Shown in pieces: positions 7,652 to 14,740 of a DNA stretch of 42,799 nt. Within the stretch, counting starts at the first letter, position 1; the number at the start of each line of letters is the position of its first letter. The stretch is from a virus. The notes below the pieces were generated by a model, which searched no databases, was not told the DNA's origin, and worked only from the letters and a program-made list of their open reading frames with translations. The translations under genes were made by a program, and so were the position numbers. The DNA lies in IMG/VR virus record IMGVR_UViG_3300026184_000140, positions 1 through 42,799 of that record; one strand, 5' to 3'.

Positions 7652-7948
7652 CTAGTCCTTCCCTTTCCCGAATTCCTTCTCCAGCGCCCGGATGCTGGCC
7701 TTGTCCGCGTTGCAATCGCGCAGCGCCCGCCGGTTCTCGGAGGCTAAGATGGCGATATCGCCCCAGGAGTCCGCGCGCAGCACCGGCTCAGCCGTCGGGC
7801 GGATCAGCAGCGCCGGCGGGTACACCGGTACCCGGACCTCCTGCCTCACCACAGTCGGCGTCTCGCAGGCACTCAAGGAGAGCAGGAGGGGCAGGCTGAT
7901 TAATGCAATCAGTCGCCGGGGCCTGCTGCTGTATAGTCCGCGTGACAT
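7652..7948 (-). CDS. Outer-membrane spanin lipoprotein (Rz1-like)
   Basis: The 98-residue protein starts at an ATG (7948) inside the preceding spanin gene, in a different frame. It has a lipoprotein signal: RRLIALISLPLLLSLSAC, with lipobox LSAC and lipidated Cys28. A Pro-rich segment (VRVPVYPPALLIRP) follows, as in Rz1 proteins. With the overlapping i-spanin it would fuse inner and outer membranes at the end of lysis. It is longer than lambda Rz1, with a charged C-terminal helix. Confidence 0.82.
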   Translation of the reverse strand: MSRGLYSSRPRRLIALISLPLLLSLSACETPTVVRQEVRVPVYPPALLIRPTAEPVLRADSWGDIAILASENRRALRDCNADKASIRALEKEFGKGKD

Positions 7949-8213
7949 AGCGTATTTTCTCGACCACCTCTCTGTGTTGTTCCTTGACCGCGGCATTGGC
8001 TGTGATTTCCTTTTCCTGTGCCGCCTTCTCCGCGATCAGCTTCCGGTAACGCCGGTTCTGGTCCTCAATCGTCTGCAGATACTGCTTGTTGTTATCCTCC
8101 AGCCTGGTGTTTTCCTGCCAGGCCCGGCGCAGCAGCCATCCTGCCCCTGATACGGCAATGACCAGGACCATCAGGGCCCCGGCCATTGCCTTCATGATCC
8201 AGCCGCTGAACAC
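7788..8213 (-). CDS. Inner-membrane spanin (Rz-like)
   Basis: The 141-residue protein has one N-terminal membrane segment (MAGALMVLVIAVSGAGWLL) followed by periplasmic coiled coil (residues about 33-90, rich in Glu, Gln and Lys). This is the Rz layout. The GTG at 8213 or the ATG at 8195 could be the start. Its 3' half overlaps the o-spanin gene in another frame. The tail beyond residue 100 is Pro/Gly/Ala-rich and may be dictated by the overlap. Confidence 0.75.
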   Translation of the reverse strand: MFSGWIMKAMAGALMVLVIAVSGAGWLLRRAWQENTRLEDNNKQYLQTIEDQNRRYRKLIAEKAAQEKEITANAAVKEQHREVVEKIRYVTRTIQQQAPATDCINQPAPPALLECLRDADCGEAGGPGTGVPAGAADPPDG

Positions 8214-8222
8214 CGAACAGGA

Positions 8223-8801
8223 TCAGGCCAGCAATACCATCCTGGTCCAGTAACCCCAGATCCGGGTTACATAGGTAATGGTCTCGCCGGCGGCATCCCC
8301 GGTGACCCGCGGCAGGCGTTTGATAATCGCGGCATAGCCGCTGACACCTCCCGCCAGTTTCTGCGCCTGCAGGACGTTGCCGAGTCCCGCGTTGTAACTT
8401 GCCAATGCCAGGGAATATCGGTCCGCCTCGGGCCGCGGCGCACTCCACATCGATCGCAGCCTAGCCATGTAATAGGCGCCGGCCTGGATGGCCGGCCCGG
8501 CCATGAATCGCGTTACCTGGTCATAACCCAGCTGCCGGCTGATCTCCCGCCAGGTGCCGGGCATGAACTGCGCCACGCCGGCGGCGCCGGCGGGCGAGAC
8601 TGCGGACGGATCCAGCCGGCTTTCCTGGAAATACTGGGCCTTCAGCAGGCGCCAATCGACGCCGGGCAGAAACTGATCGGCCGCCCGCTCGATCTGGTGA
8701 TCGTAGCGGTCAGGAAAAAAGGAGTCCGACCAGGATGCAGGCGCCCACGAAGCGAGCGCCAAGATACAGAGCAACAGCGAGATCGTCATTGCATTCCGCA
8801 T
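8223..8801 (-). CDS. SLT-family endolysin (lytic transglycosylase)
   Basis: The 192-residue muralytic enzyme has a hydrophobic N-terminus (residues 5-23, MTISLLLCILALASWAPAS) that may be a signal peptide or signal-arrest-release anchor. The SLT motif YFQESRLDPSAVSPAGAAG follows, with catalytic Glu60, then GVAQFMPGTW and YNAGLGNV. It cuts the glycan backbone of peptidoglycan. It is encoded between membrane proteins and spanins in the lysis cassette, and a GGAGG sequence lies upstream. Confidence 0.9.
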   Translation of the reverse strand: MRNAMTISLLLCILALASWAPASWSDSFFPDRYDHQIERAADQFLPGVDWRLLKAQYFQESRLDPSAVSPAGAAGVAQFMPGTWREISRQLGYDQVTRFMAGPAIQAGAYYMARLRSMWSAPRPEADRYSLALASYNAGLGNVLQAQKLAGGVSGYAAIIKRLPRVTGDAAGETITYVTRIWGYWTRMVLLA

Positions 8802-8928
8802 TGAGCCACCTCCGGAAATCGAAGCTGAGCAGGACGTCCAGGATCCTGAGCGAGCCCCAGGTGAAAAAGATGGCCACCACGGCCATCCCCAGTTTCAACA
8901 TTGCCGATGTCAGAATCACATCGTTCAT
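8710..8928 (-). CDS. Small membrane protein, holin candidate
   Basis: The 72-residue protein has two hydrophobic helices (ILTSAMLKLGMAVVAIFFTW and LGARFVGACILVGLLF) separated by a charged loop. The ATG at 8928 is preferred over 8943 because GGGAGA lies 7 bases upstream. It overlaps the endolysin start. Class II holins have this form, but the next gene upstream is also a membrane protein, so which is holin and which antiholin is unclear. Confidence 0.62.
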   Translation of the reverse strand: MNDVILTSAMLKLGMAVVAIFFTWGSLRILDVLLSFDFRRWLNAECNDDLAVALYLGARFVGACILVGLLFS

Positions 8929-8943
8929 GATGGTATCTCCCAT

Positions 8944-9228
8944 TTAACCGCCTCCATTAATCGCCTTTTTCAATGCACCAATAGCCGCCTGATAGGCCAT
9001 GACACCAATGCCGGCGAGGAAAACGATAATCAACCAGCCGAGTACGCTCTCCTCCAGCTTGGCGCGCAGTTCCTTGCTGCGCTGTTCCTTCTCCGCCTCC
9101 TTCTGCATTTTCGATTCCACCCATTTATGGTGGACGCGATGCTGGGCCTCATCGATGCTGCGACGCCGGTTCAGCACCTCGGTAATGGCGCCGACCAGAT
9201 CCTCCTTGTCCTCCCGCGAGAGGGCCAT
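8944..9228 (-). CDS. Membrane-anchored coiled-coil protein, lysis cassette
   Basis: The 94-residue protein has a charged helical N-terminal part (MALSREDKEDLVGAITEVL, then a Lys/Glu-rich coiled coil) and one C-terminal membrane helix (VLGWLIIVFLAGIGVMAY), ending KKAINGGG. It lies immediately before the holin candidate. It could be a holin, antiholin or anchor; the sequence does not decide. Confidence 0.6.
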   Translation of the reverse strand: MALSREDKEDLVGAITEVLNRRRSIDEAQHRVHHKWVESKMQKEAEKEQRSKELRAKLEESVLGWLIIVFLAGIGVMAYQAAIGALKKAINGGG

Positions 9229-9243
9229 GCCGGTGCGCCGTTA

Positions 9244-9762
9244 TCAGGCGCTCAGCAGTCCATCGATGGCGGCCAGCACCTCCTCCCGCTGCTGGCCGTT
9301 CTCGCAGGCCTCGAGCTCGCGCAGGGCCTGCAGCTGATCCGGCCGCATGGTCTCGAGCTCGCTGGAACCGACAATCGCCTCGGCATCCTGCTTCAAGAAT
9401 GTCTCCTGGCTCTCCTTCTCCGCGAGGCGCTCCAGTTGCAGGTTCTGCACCGCCTCGATAATGCCCTTGCGCTTTTTGCCGTTCATCTCCAGCTCCAATA
9501 CATCGGCGAGCTGCTCGTCGGTGAGTGACGGCAGTCCGGCCTTGATCTCGTTGGCATTGAGCTCCATGAGCTCCGCCACTGGATCCGCGGCCGCGGCTTC
9601 CTCGGCCGCCGGCGCTTCCTCCGGCAGCAGATGGCGCGGGACGTGATGGCGGGCGAAATGCCGGGTTTCGCCGGGATGAATCATCTGGCTGGCGACGTAC
9701 ATGACGGTTTTGCCGGTATTCTTGACTGGCAGCATTGCGTTGGGATCGGGTTTCTTTGCCAT
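9244..9762 (-). CDS. Head-module hypothetical protein
   Basis: The 172-residue acidic protein starts at MAKKPDPNAMLPVKNTGK (ATG 9762, GAGGA 8 bases upstream). A short beta region (TVMYVASQMIHPGETRHF) is followed by Ala/Glu-rich linker and two predicted SAP-like or helix-bundle segments (LPSLTDEQLADVLELE). It follows the capsid gene, after a terminator. Similar small beta plus helical proteins act as head decoration or completion proteins, but no family is claimed. Confidence 0.6.
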   Translation of the reverse strand: MAKKPDPNAMLPVKNTGKTVMYVASQMIHPGETRHFARHHVPRHLLPEEAPAAEEAAAADPVAELMELNANEIKAGLPSLTDEQLADVLELEMNGKKRKGIIEAVQNLQLERLAEKESQETFLKQDAEAIVGSSELETMRPDQLQALRELEACENGQQREEVLAAIDGLLSA

Positions 9763-9775
9763 GGCTCTGTTCCTC

Positions 9776-9809
9776 AAAAAGCCCCTCGCCCTTGGGGGGC
9801 GAGGGGGCT
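9776..9809 (-). terminator. Intrinsic terminator after the capsid gene
   Basis: On the minus strand, AGCCCCC/TCGCCC pairs with GGGCGA/GGGGCT with one bulged G and a short loop. Five U residues follow (A tract 9776-9780). It lies between the capsid stop and the Shine-Dalgarno of the next gene. Confidence 0.82.
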
Positions 9810-9841
9810 GGATTTACCTGTCTGCATCAGCGGTCCGGGGA

Positions 9842-12487
9842 TTACTCGGCCCGGGCCACCCTGGCAGTGGTGCTGTAAACCACGATCGAGGTATAGGCCT
9901 GTTTCAGCTGCGTGGGCGTATGCAGGATCAGGAACTGATCGCCGTAGGCCTCTTTCTTGCCGGTGAAACGCCCGTTGGCGTCCTTCTGGTCCTGCAGCTC
10001 GCCCATGGTCCAGGGCTTCATCATGCGCAGGCGCGTCTGGTTGCGCTCGCCGATAATGCAGCGGACATCACCCATCCACAGGCCCGGCGCGGTGGTCTTG
10101 AAGTTCGGCACATCCTTGATGCGCCCCACGTTGCCGTCGGTGGTGAGGTCGGTACCCGGGCGCTGGAAGTTGGCGCCGAACTGCCGTGCCTGTTCCACGC
10201 TGGTGCGCAGGGTGCCGCTCATGAGACCGAAGTTGGCCATGTAATAGCGGTCGTCCTCAATCACCGCCTTGCGCAGGCCGTAGCGGTACAGGAAGTTGTT
10301 CCAGTACAGGTCCAGATCCACGCCGCCGTTGTCGCTGTCGAAGGCGTAGACGTTGGTGGCATAGTAGTAATCCACCACCAGGGTGTCCGTATTCGCCGGC
10401 GTCTGAAGAGCGCCGGTCTCGTCCACGATACGGATCTCGCCCAGGTTGTAATCGAGGCTGTAATAATTCCCCGCCGCCTGGTTACCGGTGCCGTCGTATT
10501 CATCGATGGCCGCGGCGCCGCCGCCGTCGTTGTAGGTGACCGTGATGGGATTGCTGGTGGCCCCCACCTGGTTGCCCTGCAGGTCATAGACATTGCGCGG
10601 GCGCACCACGGGGAAATTGGCCAGCACGAACACATTGTTCGCTCCGTCGAGCTGCGCGTTAAGGGCCTCGGCGGCAACCGCCGTGGCGCCGTATTCGTCC
10701 GCGGCCCGCAGGATCTCGTTGAAGAGCATCCCTTCCAGGTCTTCGCCCACAATGCGGCTGGCATTGCGCTGGTTTTCCATGACCGAGTCCCAGTTGATGA
10801 TATTGGCACCGGTCAGGTAACGCAGCTCGTCGGACACCTCGAAGGCCAGCTTCTGCGGGATGGGATAGGCCGTCTCGGAGGTCTGGATTACGCCGGCCCG
10901 CGGGATGGAGCCGCCCTCGTAGACCCGGGTATTGTCGCGCCCGGCCGCGGCCGTATCCCGGTAGCTGTACGGGATGATATGCGAGCTGGCGAAGGGCAGC
11001 GTGCCGGTGTCCACGAACTGCAGACCCACCAGCATATACAGGGCCTCGCGGATGACGGTGCGCTCGAAGGTCGCCGGCACGGCCACGTCGGAAATAATGC
11101 CGTCGCCGCCGGCCAGGTGTTTGGCCTCGGCGTGCAGCTCGCGGGCATGCTCGCGGTCGTAGATCTCCAGGAACTTGTCGGCCAGGGCCTTGTTCTCCTG
11201 GGGCAGGCTGCCGCCGGTGCGGCCGTAGCGCTTGGACTCGGACATTTCCTTGAAGCCCAGGCGCTGGTCCACCGTCTCCTGCAGCTGCTTGATGGAGTTG
11301 GACTCATCGACGGAAATATGAATCTGTCCCGCCGCGCCCGGCTGCATGCCGCGCGCCGCCAGCTGCCGCTGCACCGCCAGCTTGTTGCCCATGGAGATAT
11401 GATGGTCGGCCAGGCGCTTCACCTGGTCCTCGGTCATGCCGGCGGTGATGAGCTCGCTGCCTTCCTTTTTCATTTCCGCGAGCTCGGTCTCGCCCAGGGC
11501 CTTCAGGCCCTCCGCGGCATCGATGGCATCCGTGAACGCCTTCACCAGTACGTCACGGTCCTCCTGCAGCTTTTTCGCGGCCGCGGCGTTCTCGTCCAGC
11601 TTTTTCTGGACGGCCTTGGCGATATCCTCCTCGGTCAGCTGCTTGGCCTCGCGGTCGCCGCCGGAGAGGTCGATCTTGATGGTGGCCTCCTTATCCAGCT
11701 TGCCGGCCTCGATCTGCTCGGCCAGCTGCTTGCCGGCTTCCTGGAATTTCTCCTGCAGGGCCTTGGCGTCCTTCTCCTCCGTGACATTGGTGACGGAGGC
11801 CTTGAACGAATCGCAAAGGGCCTTGATGGCGCCTTCGTCCAGCTGAACGTGCTTTTTCAGCTGTTCCTGGAGTTCTTTGATGAGCTGTTCCCACATGGCG
11901 GTGATCTCCTCTGAGAGCATTCGGGTAACGTTGGGTAACACGATGATCGGCGTGTCGTCGTCGGAATCCTCGGAGAGCATGGTGAGCTTCTCCGGATCAA
12001 TGGGATCCAGTCGCTTGACCCGCGGCCGTATCGTCAAAGCCGCCCCCAGCAGAACTGCCCCATGCCGCTTTTCCGTCTCCGGATCCTCCCAGTTCTCGGC
12101 GAACTCGGCGGAGAAATAACGGAAGCCGCGGTTACGGATGGCATCCAGGCCCATTTCGGTCCAGTCGATCTCTGCCTTCAGCTTGTTGCCCTGCTGAAAT
12201 AACCGGGTAATTTTCCCGGCTGCGCCTTCCCAGTCGTGATGCGCAATGTTGACGTAGATTTCCTGGCCGTAGGTATTGGCCTTAAAATTCTTCATCATCT
12301 CCGTCATCATCTTCCGGTTTATTTCCAGCTCGCCGTAGAAATGGTCGGAGTTGTACTTGAAGGTGCGGGTAATGGTCTCCACGGACCTGGCCTTTCCGTC
12401 TGCCAGGGAGATCCGATCACTCATGACCCTTATCACCCCATCCGGGCGATCGCCTTCCAGCTTGATAATGAGAGAATTTTTTATCAT
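9842..12487 (-). CDS. Prohead protease, scaffold and major capsid fusion
   Basis: The 881-residue protein joins three head functions. Residues about 1-190 resemble the Mu gpI-like prohead protease, with catalytic candidates in NIAHHDWEGAAGKI and RGFRYFSAEF. Residues about 190-400 are a charged coiled-coil scaffold (EELIKELQEQLKKHVQLDE-like, Lys/Glu-rich). Residues about 420-881 resemble a Mu/HK97-fold major capsid protein (YGRTGGSLPQENKALADKFL; IPRAGVIQTSETAYPI; VIREALYMLVGLQFVDTG). The reading frame is open throughout. The start at 12487 is uncertain; ATG 12424 is an alternative with AGGG close by. Maturation presumably needs self-cleavage. Terminators lie on both sides. Confidence 0.87.
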   Translation of the reverse strand: MIKNSLIIKLEGDRPDGVIRVMSDRISLADGKARSVETITRTFKYNSDHFYGELEINRKMMTEMMKNFKANTYGQEIYVNIAHHDWEGAAGKITRLFQQGNKLKAEIDWTEMGLDAIRNRGFRYFSAEFAENWEDPETEKRHGAVLLGAALTIRPRVKRLDPIDPEKLTMLSEDSDDDTPIIVLPNVTRMLSEEITAMWEQLIKELQEQLKKHVQLDEGAIKALCDSFKASVTNVTEEKDAKALQEKFQEAGKQLAEQIEAGKLDKEATIKIDLSGGDREAKQLTEEDIAKAVQKKLDENAAAAKKLQEDRDVLVKAFTDAIDAAEGLKALGETELAEMKKEGSELITAGMTEDQVKRLADHHISMGNKLAVQRQLAARGMQPGAAGQIHISVDESNSIKQLQETVDQRLGFKEMSESKRYGRTGGSLPQENKALADKFLEIYDREHARELHAEAKHLAGGDGIISDVAVPATFERTVIREALYMLVGLQFVDTGTLPFASSHIIPYSYRDTAAAGRDNTRVYEGGSIPRAGVIQTSETAYPIPQKLAFEVSDELRYLTGANIINWDSVMENQRNASRIVGEDLEGMLFNEILRAADEYGATAVAAEALNAQLDGANNVFVLANFPVVRPRNVYDLQGNQVGATSNPITVTYNDGGGAAAIDEYDGTGNQAAGNYYSLDYNLGEIRIVDETGALQTPANTDTLVVDYYYATNVYAFDSDNGGVDLDLYWNNFLYRYGLRKAVIEDDRYYMANFGLMSGTLRTSVEQARQFGANFQRPGTDLTTDGNVGRIKDVPNFKTTAPGLWMGDVRCIIGERNQTRLRMMKPWTMGELQDQKDANGRFTGKKEAYGDQFLILHTPTQLKQAYTSIVVYSTTARVARAE

Positions 12488-12498
12488 GCCATAAACGC

Positions 12499-12532
12499 AA
12501 AAAGGCCGGAGCCCCTTCCGGGGCACCGGCCT
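12499..12532 (-). terminator. Intrinsic terminator before the capsid gene
   Basis: On the minus strand, AGGCCGG pairs with CCGGCCT, with an inner GGGG/CCCC stem, one mismatch and a 4-nt loop. Five U residues follow (A tract 12499-12503). It ends the packaging and portal transcript just upstream of the capsid fusion gene. Confidence 0.82.
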
Positions 12533-12548
12533 CTCGCGTGGTTTTCTC

Positions 12549-12563
12549 GCGTTACGCCTTTAT
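12549..12563 (-). promoter_or_regulatory. Second copy of the 15-bp pre-terminator motif
   Basis: Identical to 1084-1098 (GCGTTACGCCTTTAT on the plus strand). It again lies just upstream, in the direction of transcription, of an intrinsic terminator in front of a major late gene. Confidence 0.4.
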
Positions 12564-12572
12564 CAGCTTACA

Positions 12573-12600
12573 GAATTAGCCTATATGGCTGAAAAGTCAA
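12573..12600 (-). promoter_or_regulatory. Candidate sigma-70 promoter for the capsid gene
   Basis: On the minus strand, TTGACT (12600-12595) and TAATTC (12578-12573) are 16 bases apart, in the gap after the Com-like gene. The predicted start would lie before the 12499-12532 terminator, so useful expression would still need read-through. Moderate match only. Confidence 0.35.
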
Positions 12601-12791
12601 GCATCACAATATTGTAACGGCAGTCGCACCCAGCGCTTGCAGCGGCATTTCCCCTCCGTGCTGCCGTCCGGATTTACCCGCACGACGCGGGCGCGCACTA
12701 CCAGGCGATCGAACAGGACGCGGTTGCAGCTGCAACGGACCTCCCGCCGTTCCTGCATGATATAGGCGGTATTATCCGTTGCTGCTGCCAT
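12597..12791 (-). CDS. Com-like zinc-binding regulator
   Basis: The 64-residue protein carries two Cys pairs: RCSCNRVLF and GKCRCKRWV, separated by about 25 residues. This arrangement resembles phage Mu Com and related small zinc proteins that bind mRNA or DNA. In Mu, Com activates translation of the overlapping mom gene; there is no mom homologue visible here. The ATG at 12791 has GGAGGAAAGG directly upstream and lies inside the previous small gene. Internal ATG at 12758 is an alternative start. Confidence 0.68.
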   Translation of the reverse strand: MAAATDNTAYIMQERREVRCSCNRVLFDRLVVRARVVRVNPDGSTEGKCRCKRWVRLPLQYCDA

Positions 12792-12930
12792 GCCTTTCCT
12801 CCTCAATCACATCACCGCGCGGCAATACGCCCAGCTCGATATCCGCGGCGAACTCAGCATCTTTTCGCGTCATATTGTGGTTTTCCATGAGCTGCATTAT
12901 CAGCGTCTCGCGGTCTATTTTTTCTGCCAT
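12772..12930 (-). CDS. 52-residue hypothetical protein
   Basis: A short ORF begins at ATG 12930 inside the end of the minor head gene and ends inside the Com-like gene. The protein (MAEKIDRETLIMQLMENHNM...) is acidic and helical, with a MTRKDAEFAADIELGVLP segment. Overlaps on both sides and a compact frame suggest translational coupling. No family is recognised. Confidence 0.6.
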   Translation of the reverse strand: MAEKIDRETLIMQLMENHNMTRKDAEFAADIELGVLPRGDVIEEERHGSSNG

Positions 12931-14732
12931 CCCAGTTTCACCATGAGTTTATCGATCTCCTTGGAGATATTCACGAAACTCTCCTCGCTCCATTGCCGCG
13001 GCAGTGACAGTTTCGCGTCCGAGTCCTGCCGGCGGATCATGTCCAGCTGATCCAGCATCTGCCTGTTGCCGGATTTCTTGGCTATATACTGCGCATAACT
13101 GCGGGCCCAGATCTCCTCGTAGGTAAGCAGATAATCCACGTATGCCATCGGAACGGGAATATGCCCGCCCGGCACCTCGGCGGATCCGCCGCCGCTCAAT
13201 ACGGCCCGAAGATGCGCCACTTCCGCGCTGTTGTCCACCGCCCTGCGCCAGTCTTCGAAATCCGCATGGCGGATGGAATTGAAGCCCTTCCCCGACGTGC
13301 CGGAATGGTCCAGGAAATGCCCGATTTCATGGGCCAGGGTCAGCTCCCGATGATTGCCGCCGGCGGTGATATTGATGCGCAGGGGATCGCCGGCACGGGT
13401 ATGGAAAAAAGCGCCGTAATAATTCGTCCGCGCCGGCGAGGTCTGGACCGGGATCATGGGCAGCCGGCCATCGCCATGCACGGCATCGATGGCGCCCAGA
13501 GCGCGATCCGCCACGTCCTTGGGGATATGAATATCCAAGGCCTCGGAGACCTGGGCGCCGCTGACAGTATAGGCCCTCGGCACCAGGCCGCTGTCCACGC
13601 CCAGGGGCTCCGCCGGCGTCGGCACTAGGTTCTCCACATCGATGCCCTGGCGGATATAGCGCTGTTTCAGCACCCGCCAGGGCGTGGCGATCTGGCTTTT
13701 CCGCAGCAGGCCCTTTTCCAGGGCCGCGCGCTTCTTGCTGGCGCCGAGTACCGCCTGCTGCATGCCGGGGGCCTGTTTTTTCAACCAGGTAAGCGGATCC
13801 TCCTTGCCCTGCCGGTCCTCCCCGGAAACCTCGTCGGAAAATACCACCTCAATGGTGCAGTTATCGTTCGGGTGGGCCGGGTATGGGCTCTGCCCCTGGG
13901 GATAGACGCCGGGGCCGAGGCCGTATTCATTCATGGAGGCATACATATCGCAGATGTCCGGCCGGGAATGGTTCGGCGAGAGAACGAACCGGACGCCGAT
14001 CACGTCCGGATGCTCGAATGCCGCGGATTCATAGGCCTTGTTGTGGGCCCGGTTGATCTCGGTCCGGAATACGCGCAGGGCGTTGCTGTAGGGATTGCCC
14101 TCGCCGGTCATCAGGGCCTGGCCGGCGGTCCTGGCCACCTTGTCAGCGCCGGCGGCGCCGAGCTTGACCTGGATATCCGCCGGCACCGGTTCGCCGCGGC
14201 TGAGGAAGTCCTGAGCCGCCATGCTGGCGCTGTGCCCCAGGATGATATTGCGCTCGATGGCATTGCCGACCAGGTCCCGGGCGCCGCGGTCGATGCGCCA
14301 GAGACGATCCGAGAGCTGCAGGCCGTCCGCGCCCACCAGGTTATGCACGAACTGCACGGATTCGTCATGGATCCGCGTGAACGACGTCGCCACGGCGGCC
14401 GCGGTGCCGCGGAACGGCTCGGTACCGGTCTCGGCGCCGTTGGCCAGGCCCTGGTTCAACAGATCGTTCCTGGAGCTCTCCAGATCGCGCAGGCGGGCAT
14501 TTACCTGGCCGCGCAGGTCCTGCAGCACCTGCAGGCGCAGCGTATTCTCGGAATCGGCATAGCTGCGGATGGCGGCCTCCAGATCGTGCCGGGCCTGCCG
14601 GTAGAGCTCCGTGGCCTGGTCCAGGTAATCCTGCTCCACGTTGCGCAGCCCGGCCACGGCCTTGCGCGTGCCGCGCTTGATGGCCGCCTTGCGGGCGGTG
14701 CGGACATTGACCTGGTCGGCCGGAACGGACAC
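12915..14732 (-). CDS. Minor head protein fused to HExxH metallopeptidase domain
   Basis: The 605-residue protein is two-part. Residues about 1-300 are a Mu F/SPP1 gp7-type head morphogenesis protein: helical N-terminus, RTEINRAHNKAYESAAFEHP at 223-242, SPNHSRPDICDMYA, then YPAHPNDNCTIEV. Residues about 390-605 form an extra domain with a zincin motif, LTLAHEIGHFLDH (HEIGH at 468-472), and a downstream Glu-rich helix (LLTYEEIWARSYAQYIAKK) that could give the third ligand. It starts with GTG 14732 after the portal gene. Extra C-terminal enzymatic domains occur in other minor head proteins. Substrate is unknown. Confidence 0.85.
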   Translation of the reverse strand: MSVPADQVNVRTARKAAIKRGTRKAVAGLRNVEQDYLDQATELYRQARHDLEAAIRSYADSENTLRLQVLQDLRGQVNARLRDLESSRNDLLNQGLANGAETGTEPFRGTAAAVATSFTRIHDESVQFVHNLVGADGLQLSDRLWRIDRGARDLVGNAIERNIILGHSASMAAQDFLSRGEPVPADIQVKLGAAGADKVARTAGQALMTGEGNPYSNALRVFRTEINRAHNKAYESAAFEHPDVIGVRFVLSPNHSRPDICDMYASMNEYGLGPGVYPQGQSPYPAHPNDNCTIEVVFSDEVSGEDRQGKEDPLTWLKKQAPGMQQAVLGASKKRAALEKGLLRKSQIATPWRVLKQRYIRQGIDVENLVPTPAEPLGVDSGLVPRAYTVSGAQVSEALDIHIPKDVADRALGAIDAVHGDGRLPMIPVQTSPARTNYYGAFFHTRAGDPLRINITAGGNHRELTLAHEIGHFLDHSGTSGKGFNSIRHADFEDWRRAVDNSAEVAHLRAVLSGGGSAEVPGGHIPVPMAYVDYLLTYEEIWARSYAQYIAKKSGNRQMLDQLDMIRRQDSDAKLSLPRQWSEESFVNISKEIDKLMVKLGWQKK

Positions 14733-14740
14733 GCCGGCGA

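Noticed and set aside
9701-11914. Long rightward ORF of 737 codons
   Set aside because: It lies entirely opposite the capsid fusion and its neighbour. Its low-complexity His/Gly/Leu/Val-rich product is what GC-rich antisense frames give, and it has no recognisable domain.
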